A DNA stretch of 64,000 bases from positions 868,001-932,000 of the forward strand of contig NZ_JAGPXN010000001.1 of the NCBI RefSeq assembly GCF_018070575.1. The letters run 5' to 3'. The translations under genes were made by a program, and so were the position numbers. Of this stretch, positions 58,267 to 64,000 are shown one piece after another; position 1 is the stretch's first letter; each line of letters begins with the position of its first letter. The notes beneath the pieces were generated by a model. It saw only the letters and a list, made by a program, of their open reading frames with translations, was not told the origin of the DNA and did no database searches. Origin of the DNA: Micromonospora sp. C31 (GTDB taxonomy: Bacteria > Actinomycetota > Actinomycetes > Mycobacteriales > Micromonosporaceae).

Positions 58267-59433
58267 TCACCAACGAGGGACCGTTCCGTCGCGGTCCGGG
58301 TCGCCGCCCAGCGCGGCGATGCCGAGCCAGTCCGCGCAGACGTCCGACGTCGCCGGGTGCAGCGAGCCGCAGCGGGCGTCCCGGTAGAGCCGCTCCAGCG
58401 GATGCCCCCGCCGGGTGGCCGACGTGCCGGCCGCCTCCAGCACGGACGCCGCCACATCGGCGGCGGTGGTGCCGGCCAGCAGCTTGGCCCGCCACACCCA
58501 ACGGTTCGTCTCCGCGTCGCCCGGCGCTTCGTCGACCCGGCGGGCCGCCTCCGCGACCACGAGCTGGGCCGCCGCCACCGCCGCGTCGGCCCGGCCGAGG
58601 CGGGACCGGACCGCTGGCAGGCCGGCCAGGTTGCGGGCGTTCAGGTGCTCGGCCGCCGCGTCGACCGCCGCCCGGGCGACCCCGACGTAGACGGCGGCGT
58701 AGCTGGCCACCAGCCAGTGCGGCATGAGCTGGGCGACCACCAGGGCCAGCCCCTCCACGCCGCCAAGCAGCCGGTCGGCCGGCACGGTCACGTCCAGGTG
58801 CAGGTCGTGTGAGGAGGTCGCGCGCATGCCGAGCGAGTCCCAGGTCGGCTCGACGGTCAGCCCGTTGCCGGCCGGCACCAAAAATTGGGAGACCACCGAC
58901 GGGTCGGCGGCGCTGCGGGCGGCCACCAGGTAGCCGTCCGCGTGCCCCGCCCCGGAACAGAACGTCTTGCTGCCCTTGAGGTGCCAGCCGCCGTCGACCG
59001 GCTCGTAGACGGTGCTGAGCCGGGAGAGCCGGGCACCAGCGCCGCGCTCGCTCATCGCCACGGCGTACCAGGAGCCCTGGGCGGCGGCGGCGAGCAGCCG
59101 GTCCCGGGCGGCCAGCGCCTCGTCCGGCACCCCGAGCGCCTCGGCCAGGTCCTCGGTCACCGCGCCGAGCGCACCGGTGACCGAGGCGTGCATGTTGAAC
59201 ACCAGGGCCGTCGCGCCGTTGCCCCGGGCCAGCTCGGTGGCGACCGCCGCGTACTCGGCGAAGGTGGCGCCCGCTCCGCCGAGCGCGGTGGGGACCATCA
59301 GGCCGAAGAGCCCCGCCTCGCGCAGGTCCCGGAAGTCCTCGGTCGGGAAGGAGCCCTCCCGGTCGTGCTCCGCCGCCCGGGCGGCGAGCCTCGGTGCCAG
59401 GCGGCGAGCCGCCTGGAGCGCGTGCTGCGTCAT
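58267..59433 (-). CDS. Acyl-CoA dehydrogenase family protein
   Basis: 388 residues of the acyl-CoA dehydrogenase fold. The FAD/substrate region YAVAMSERGAGARLSRLSTVY, GWHLKGSKTFCSGAGHADGY and the C-terminal AGTSATRRGHPLERLYRDAR are typical. It oxidises an acyl-CoA or a similar thioester, or acts as a flavin monooxygenase-like relative (ERGAG instead of TEPGAG). GAAGGGGG is 6 nt before the ATG. It sits 106 nt upstream of the type III PKS gene and could supply or modify its starter or product. Confidence 0.88.
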   Translation of the reverse strand: MTQHALQAARRLAPRLAARAAEHDREGSFPTEDFRDLREAGLFGLMVPTALGGAGATFAEYAAVATELARGNGATALVFNMHASVTGALGAVTEDLAEALGVPDEALAARDRLLAAAAQGSWYAVAMSERGAGARLSRLSTVYEPVDGGWHLKGSKTFCSGAGHADGYLVAARSAADPSVVSQFLVPAGNGLTVEPTWDSLGMRATSSHDLHLDVTVPADRLLGGVEGLALVVAQLMPHWLVASYAAVYVGVARAAVDAAAEHLNARNLAGLPAVRSRLGRADAAVAAAQLVVAEAARRVDEAPGDAETNRWVWRAKLLAGTTAADVAASVLEAAGTSATRRGHPLERLYRDARCGSLHPATSDVCADWLGIAALGGDPDRDGTVPRW

Positions 59434-59477
59434 ACAGCCCCCTTCTCGGCCCTCTCCCTACCCAGGGACGGGCACCG

Positions 59478-60299
59478 CTATCCGCTCCGCGTGCCACGCC
59501 CCTGGTAGAGCACGGCGGTCGACCAGGTCGGCACGATCCGCGGCGTCGGGCCGGCAGCCGTCGCGGTTCGACGGTCGCCCGGCGTCGCGCCCGGACGGTC
59601 GCCCGGCGTCGCGTCCGGACGGTCGTCCGGCGTCGCACCCGGACGGCCGGCGGCACGCATCCGGCGGACCAGCCAGCCGACCAGGCCGGGCATCCCCGGC
59701 CGGACGCCCCGCAGGCGCAGGTCGACCCCGTGCCGGGCGCACTCGGCCACCAGCGCCCGGGCGTCCACGAACAACCGTGGATCGTGGATGCCCCTCGGTA
59801 CGGTGGGCAGCCGCTCGGCGATCCGCACGGCGAGCAGCCGACTCAGCGCCGTGTCGTTCAACGTGTCCAGGACGAGCAGGCCGCCGGGCCGCAGCAGCCG
59901 GCACGCCTCGGCCACCGCGCGCCGCCAGTCCGGCACGTGCTCCAGCAACTCGCCCGCGGCGACCACGTCGGCGCACCCGTCGGCCAGCGGTACGGCGGTG
60001 ACGTCGCCGTTGACGGCGGTGACCCCGTGCGCGACGGCCTGCTCCAGGGCCGACCGGGTCAGGTCGACACCCACGTGCCGGTAGCCCTTGCCGGCCAGGT
60101 GCGGGGCGAGCAGCCCGGCCCCACAGCCGAGGTCGACCAGGAGGGCGCCGGGACGGGACGCTGGTGGCACGAGCGCCGCGCGGGCCTCGGCCAGCCAGTG
60201 CAGCATCGCGAACGCGCCGTCGGGTCGCCACCACTCGCCGGCCAGGTCGTCGTACTGGCGCGGATCGTTGCGTGGCAGGGTGCGGCCCGCGTCTGACAT
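59478..60299 (-). CDS. SAM-dependent methyltransferase, UbiG-like
   Basis: 273 residues. QYDDLAGEWWRPDGAFAMLHW at the start and the SAM motif LLVDLGCGAGLLAPHLAGKG place it near UbiG-type O-methyltransferases; GELLEHVPDW and LRPGGLLVLDT are motifs II-III. It would methylate a phenolic hydroxyl, suiting a type III PKS/UbiA product. Near the C terminus an 8-residue tandem repeat (ATPxDRPx, three copies; DNA 59568-59645) interrupts the usual fold and may vary in number between strains. ATG at 60299; divergent from ubiA. Confidence 0.88.
   Translation of the reverse strand: MSDAGRTLPRNDPRQYDDLAGEWWRPDGAFAMLHWLAEARAALVPPASRPGALLVDLGCGAGLLAPHLAGKGYRHVGVDLTRSALEQAVAHGVTAVNGDVTAVPLADGCADVVAAGELLEHVPDWRRAVAEACRLLRPGGLLVLDTLNDTALSRLLAVRIAERLPTVPRGIHDPRLFVDARALVAECARHGVDLRLRGVRPGMPGLVGWLVRRMRAAGRPGATPDDRPDATPGDRPGATPGDRRTATAAGPTPRIVPTWSTAVLYQGRGTRSG
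59568..59645. repeat. 24-bp intragenic tandem repeat, about 3 copies
   Basis: A CGGACGGTCG(C/T)CCGGCGTCGC-type unit repeats every 24 bp inside the methyltransferase gene, encoding ATPxDRPx. Confidence 0.65.
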
Positions 60300-60344
60300 G
60301 GACCGAGCGTGGCACGACTGCCCGGTAACGACCAGACTTTCCTC

Positions 60345-61184
60345 ATGTCGCCAACGGTGCTAGGGCTGGTCAGGGCGAGTCACCCGGAGCCGGCCGCCGC
60401 GGTCACCACGGTGGCCGGGCTGCTGGCGTGGGGCGTCGGGCACCGGCCCGCCGGGATCCTCGCCGTGGTGCTCACCGTGGCGGCCAGCCAGCTCGCCGTG
60501 GGCTGGGCCAACGACGCGCTCGACGCCGAGCGGGACGCCACGGTGGGGCGTACCGACAAACCGGTCGCCGCCGGCGCGGTCGGCCGGCGCGTCACGGCCG
60601 TGGCCGCCGCGGTGGCCGCGCTCGCCACCCCGGCGCTGGCGCTGGCCACCGGCCCGACCGCCGCGCTGTGCGCCACCCTCGGGCTGGTCTGCGCGCTGCT
60701 CTACGACTGGCCGCTGAAGTCGACCCCCGTCTCGGTGCTGCCCTACGCGGTCTCCTTCGGCTCGCTGCCCGCCTTCGCCGTGCTGGCGTTGCCCGGGCCG
60801 GTGGCCCCGCCGGTCTGGCTGGTCGCCGCCGCGGCCTGTCTGGGCGCCGGGGCGCACTTCGCCAACGTCCTGCCCGACCTGGCCGACGACGCCCGGACGG
60901 GGGTGCGCGGGCTGCCGCACCGGCTGGGCCCGGCCGGCAGCCGCGCCGCCGCCGCGCTGCTGCTGCTCGCGGCGACCGCCACGCTGGCCCTCGGGCCACC
61001 CGGGCCGCCGTCGGGGGTCGGCCTCGCCGCGGTCGCGGCCGCCGTCGTGGTGCCGCCGCTGAGCTGGTACGCGGGGCGCACCGCCACCCGGGCCGGAGGC
61101 CGGCAGGTGGCCGCCTTCCGGGCCGTGATGCTGATCGCCCTCATCGACGTCGTCCTGCTGGTCACCAGCGGCCGACTGGTGTGA
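60345..61184 (+). CDS. UbiA-family prenyltransferase
   Basis: 279 residues, about eight transmembrane helices. Both Asp-rich motifs are present: NDALDAERDATVGR (NDxxDxxxD) and PDLADDARTGVRG (second DxxDD-like). It attaches a prenyl chain to an aromatic acceptor at the membrane. Its divergence from a methyltransferase and proximity to a type III PKS suggest a prenylated, methylated phenolic product, although a role in primary quinone synthesis is not excluded. Start choice: ATG at 60345; a GTG at 60309 is possible. Confidence 0.88.
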   Translation: MSPTVLGLVRASHPEPAAAVTTVAGLLAWGVGHRPAGILAVVLTVAASQLAVGWANDALDAERDATVGRTDKPVAAGAVGRRVTAVAAAVAALATPALALATGPTAALCATLGLVCALLYDWPLKSTPVSVLPYAVSFGSLPAFAVLALPGPVAPPVWLVAAAACLGAGAHFANVLPDLADDARTGVRGLPHRLGPAGSRAAAALLLLAATATLALGPPGPPSGVGLAAVAAAVVVPPLSWYAGRTATRAGGRQVAAFRAVMLIALIDVVLLVTSGRLV

Positions 61185-61323
61185 GGCGAGCCCCCTCGGA
61201 GGGCATCTCCGGGTCGGCGTGCGGAGGTGGATCAGGCCCAACTACCCTGGAGCGCGGTCTGCGCGGGCATGGCCACCACGCCCGGCGTGAGCACCGGGTG
61301 GGATCGTGACGAGGAGGACCGAC

Positions 61324-62070
61324 GTGACGCGCTCGATCAGGGGTTCCCGGCGGGCGGCCCTGCTGCTGTCCGGGATGGCCGCGGCGACCGGGCTGCTGCT
61401 GTCCGGCTGCGGCGCCGGCCAGGTCTCCGAGACCGCCAACAAGGAGCCGTCGGTCCAGGGCGTCAACCTGTCGGCCCCCAACGGCGAGTACGCGGTCCGC
61501 GGCCTGCTGGTCGACTTTCCCGGCACCGACGGATACCCGGCGGGCGCCAACGCCGTCCTGAACGCCGTGATCTACAACGACTCGCGCAACCCGGTCACCG
61601 TGACGGTGACCACCGACAGCGCCCGCGAGGTGGTGATCACCGGCACCGGCGCGACGGCCAGCCCGCCGGCGTCCCCGAGCGGGTCGCCGTCGCCCGACCC
61701 GTCCGGGTCGCAGCCGGCCAGCCCGGGTGCCCCGGAGAGCCCTTCCGGCTCCGCCAGCCCCGAGGCCCCGCAGAGCCCGTCGGCACCGGAGAGCCCGGCC
61801 GCGCCGGCCGGCGAGCCGGCCCGGATCGAGGTCGCGCCGCTGAGCTACGTGCAGCTCAACACCGAGGCTGACCGGGTCCTCCAGCTCATCGGGCTGGACG
61901 AGTCGCTGCGCTCCGGCCAGAACGTCTTCGTGACCTTCGACTTCGGCAACGGCGTCACGCTCACCGGCCCGGCGCCCGTCGCCGTGCCGCTCACCCCGGC
62001 CGCTCGCCCGTCGCCGATCATCGAGCGCGAGGGCGGCTACGAGGGCCAGGAGGAGGGCGGCGGGCACTGA
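61324..62070 (+). CDS. Lipoprotein, LpqE-like by position and form
   Basis: 248 residues. A lipoprotein signal peptide with lipobox LLSGC, then a beta-rich domain (VRGLLVDFPGTDGYPAG, LNAVIYNDSRNPVTVTV, VVITGTGA), a Pro/Ser-rich insert, and a second beta stretch (YVQLNTEADRVLQLIG, VFVTFDFGNGVTLTGPAPV). The mycobacterial gene at this place is lpqE (carD-lpqE-radA-disA), and the composition fits. The GTG at 61324 is chosen because GAGGAGG lies 6 nt upstream. Function unknown; surface-exposed lipid-anchored protein. Confidence 0.85.
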   Translation: MTRSIRGSRRAALLLSGMAAATGLLLSGCGAGQVSETANKEPSVQGVNLSAPNGEYAVRGLLVDFPGTDGYPAGANAVLNAVIYNDSRNPVTVTVTTDSAREVVITGTGATASPPASPSGSPSPDPSGSQPASPGAPESPSGSASPEAPQSPSAPESPAAPAGEPARIEVAPLSYVQLNTEADRVLQLIGLDESLRSGQNVFVTFDFGNGVTLTGPAPVAVPLTPAARPSPIIEREGGYEGQEEGGGH

Positions 62071-62091
62071 CCCCGCCCCGTTCAGACCGAC

Positions 62092-62129
62092 GACACCGTC
62101 GGCGTGGTGACCGCCACGCCGACGGTGTC
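62092..62129 (+). terminator. Stem-loop, 16-bp perfect stem
   Basis: GACACCGTCGGCGTGG (62092-62107) pairs with 62114-62129 around a 6-nt loop; TTCGTCGT follows. It separates the lipoprotein gene from radA. Confidence 0.85.
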
Positions 62130-62159
62130 TTCGTCGTACCCGGGGACTAACGTCCCCAT

Positions 62160-63611
62160 GTGACCACCTCCCGATCGACCCCCTCCCGCGCCGGCGGAAC
62201 CGGGCGGGGCCGCGCCGCCGCCCGCGAGCCCCGGCCGGCCTACGAGTGCGACGCCTGCGGGCACCAACCGCCCAAGTGGGTCGGGCGCTGCCCGGAGTGC
62301 GGCGAATGGGGCTCGGTGGTCGAGTGCACGGTCACCGGCCCGACGGTCTCCGGAAAGGTGGTCAGCTCCCGGATGCCGGCCGAGCCGGCCCGGCCGATCG
62401 CCACCATCAGCGCCGCACCGGCACGGGCCCGCCCCACCGGCGTCAGCGAGCTCGACCGGGTCCTCGGCGGCGGTCTGGTCCCCGGCGCGGTGGTGCTGCT
62501 CGCCGGCGAGCCGGGGGTCGGCAAGTCCACCCTGCTGCTCGACGTGGCCCAGCAGTGGGCCGCCGGCGCGGGCAGCCCCTCCCTGGTGGTCAGCGGCGAG
62601 GAGTCGGTCAGCCAGGTCCGGCTGCGCGCCGAGCGGATGGGCGCCCTGCACGACCAGCTCTACCTCGCGGCCGAGAGCGACCTCGCCGCCGTGCTCGGTC
62701 ACCTCGACGCGGTCAAGCCGGGCCTGCTGGTGCTCGACTCGGTGCAGACCATCTCCACCACCGGCGCCGAGGGGGTCTCGGGTGGGGTGACCCAGGTGCG
62801 GGCGGTCACCGCCGCCCTGGTCGCGGTGGCCAAGGAACGCGGCATCGCCACCGTGCTGGTGGGCCACGTCACCAAGGACGGGCAGGTGGCCGGCCCCCGG
62901 GTGCTGGAGCACCTGGTCGACGTGGTGCTGCACTTCGAGGGCGACAAGCACTCCTCGCTGCGCATGGTGCGCGGGGTGAAGAACCGGTTCGGCGCCGCCG
63001 ACGAGGTGGGTTGCTTCGAGATGCACGAGGGCGGCATCAGCAGCCTGGCCGACCCGTCCGGGCTCTTCCTGACCCGCTACTCGGAACCGGTGCCCGGCAC
63101 CTGCGTCACGGTTGCGATGGAGGGGCGCCGGGCGCTCGTCACCGAGGTGCAGGCGCTGATCGGCGCGACCGTGGCCGGCTCGCCCCGGCGGACGGTGTCG
63201 GGCCTCGACTCGGCCCGGCTGGCGATGGTGCTGGCGGTGCTCCAGCGGCGCACGGAACGCCTGACCCTGCACGACCGGGAGGTCTTCGCGGCCACCGTCG
63301 GCGGCATCCGGGTGGTGGAGCCAGCGGCCGACCTCGCCGTCGCCCTCGCCGTCGCCTCCGGCGGGCTCAACCTGGCCATCGCGCCGCACCTGGTGGCGAT
63401 CGGCGAGGTCGGCCTGACCGGCGAGGTACGCCGCGTCGGCGCGGTGCCGCGCCGCCTGGCCGAGGCGGCCCGGCTCGGGTTCCGGCTCGCGCTGGTGCCG
63501 ACCGGCTGCGGCCCCGACAGCACCGGCGTCACCCCCGAGCACATGCGGGTGATCGAGGTGACCGACGTACGTGCGGCGCTCCAGGCCGTCGCCCGGGCGT
63601 CCGCCGAGTGA
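62160..63611 (+). CDS. radA: DNA repair protein RadA (Sms)
   Basis: 483 residues. N-terminal zinc finger (YECDACGHQ ... CPECGEWGS), RecA-like core with Walker A AGEPGVGKSTLL, Walker B LLVLDSVQTI and the RadA-specific KNRFG (VKNRFGAADEVGCFEM), then a Lon-like C-terminal domain (GGLNLAIAPHLVAIGEVGLTG). It promotes branch migration in recombination. TAACGT (62148-62153) ends 6 nt before the GTG, so its mRNA is probably leaderless. Upstream of disA, as in other actinobacteria. Confidence 0.96.
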   Translation: MTTSRSTPSRAGGTGRGRAAAREPRPAYECDACGHQPPKWVGRCPECGEWGSVVECTVTGPTVSGKVVSSRMPAEPARPIATISAAPARARPTGVSELDRVLGGGLVPGAVVLLAGEPGVGKSTLLLDVAQQWAAGAGSPSLVVSGEESVSQVRLRAERMGALHDQLYLAAESDLAAVLGHLDAVKPGLLVLDSVQTISTTGAEGVSGGVTQVRAVTAALVAVAKERGIATVLVGHVTKDGQVAGPRVLEHLVDVVLHFEGDKHSSLRMVRGVKNRFGAADEVGCFEMHEGGISSLADPSGLFLTRYSEPVPGTCVTVAMEGRRALVTEVQALIGATVAGSPRRTVSGLDSARLAMVLAVLQRRTERLTLHDREVFAATVGGIRVVEPAADLAVALAVASGGLNLAIAPHLVAIGEVGLTGEVRRVGAVPRRLAEAARLGFRLALVPTGCGPDSTGVTPEHMRVIEVTDVRAALQAVARASAE

Positions 63612-63753
63612 CCGCCGACGGCCTCCGGCGGAACGCACAGCCCGATACCGGACAGCTCGGGCGACAGCCCATGGTCCGGGCGAGGTGGGGCATCGTGACA
63701 CATCACAGTAACCACGACAGCACCCACCGCAGGGCAGTCCGTAGACTGTGCCC

Positions 63754-64000
63754 GTGCCGATCGACCGCGACACCGCCAAGCCTGCCGGCGCGACACCCCA
63801 CGCCCGCACCGGCGCCGTGGGCTCCCCCGCCCGCCCGATCAGCGTGAGCGTGACCGGGGGCGCCGGGGGCGCCGGCGACCCGTTGCGGGCGAACCTGGCC
63901 CTGATGGCTCCGGGCACCGCACTGCGCGACGGCCTCGAGCGCATCCTGCGCGGCCGGACGGGCGCGCTGATCGTCCTCGGCTACGACAAGGTGGTCGAGG
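63754..64000 (+). CDS. disA: DNA integrity scanning diadenylate cyclase DisA (5' part)
   Basis: 82 codons before the window ends. After a divergent N terminus, [21 protein letters not shown] and [14 protein letters not shown] are the opening strands and helices of the DisA diadenylate cyclase domain, which makes c-di-AMP and scans DNA. TAGACT (63742-63747) ends 6 nt before the GTG, so a leaderless mRNA is likely. It follows radA by 142 nt, the standard radA-disA order. The catalytic DGA/RHR motifs lie beyond the window. Confidence 0.92.
   Translation, partial: MPIDRDTAKPAGATPHARTGAVGSPARPISVSVTGGAGGAGDPLRANLALMAPGTALRDGLERILRGRTGALIVLGYDKVVE

Overview
The window is high-GC actinomycete chromosome (frequent GTG starts, very strong third-position G/C bias). 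Gene content and order point to the Micromonosporaceae (Micromonospora or a close relative). The right end (carD, ispD, ispF, an LpqE-like lipoprotein, radA, disA) and the rlmB-cysS pair match the order known from Mycobacterium tuberculosis, so most of the window is a conserved core segment with accessory genes set into it. I see no insertion sequence, prophage, CRISPR array or rRNA operon. There is one tRNA (tRNA-Thr, anticodon TGT).

Layout. 1-8.7 kb: truncated DUF4032 gene, PAP2 phosphatase, APC permease, a channel with two RCK-like NAD-binding domains, an MSMEG_6728-family protein, a CrtU-like FAD oxidoreductase, a membrane protein and an HNH nuclease. 8.8-21.3 kb: accessory block with a DNRLRE/Ig-type secreted protein, a secreted carboxypeptidase-regulatory-like repeat protein, an enoyl-CoA hydratase, a large SARP/AfsR regulator, a decayed gene with twin hairpins, a secreted protein made of three 40-residue repeats, and two tandem LysR-type regulators with an extra N-terminal HTH. 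21.4-31.4 kb: VOC protein and AraC regulator, tRNA-Thr, MsmK/UgpC-type ATPase, RlmB, CysS, IclR regulator, DUF559-like protein, subtilase, EamA transporter. 31.4-37.6 kb: CGNR protein, a relic-rich stretch with a 61-bp tandem repeat, then class II and class I fumarases with a second DNRLRE-type secreted gene between them.

37.6-52 kb: two PQQ-type beta-propeller proteins and a two-part tyrosine/homogentisate pathway. The first part is an Lrp regulator divergent from hppD, two RDD proteins and an aminotransferase. The second is fumarylacetoacetase plus a conserved unknown protein, divergent from homogentisate dioxygenase. Between them is a WxL-like surface-protein locus: two small secreted proteins and a DUF916-type membrane protein. 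52-64 kb: TPR protein, ispF, ispD, carD, two membrane-anchored unknowns, a type III PKS / acyl-CoA dehydrogenase / methyltransferase / UbiA group, an LpqE-like lipoprotein, radA and the start of disA.

Four patterns cut across the window. (1) Nineteen start codons lie 6-8 nt after a TANNNT hexamer, the geometry of leaderless transcripts; this also settles several starts. (2) A dispersed palindrome family built on TAAGGAAGGGCCC supplies stop codons to the genes it abuts. (3) Most convergent gene pairs are closed by long perfect stem-loops. (4) Dyads or direct repeats of operator type sit beside SARP, CGNR/EamA and hmgA.
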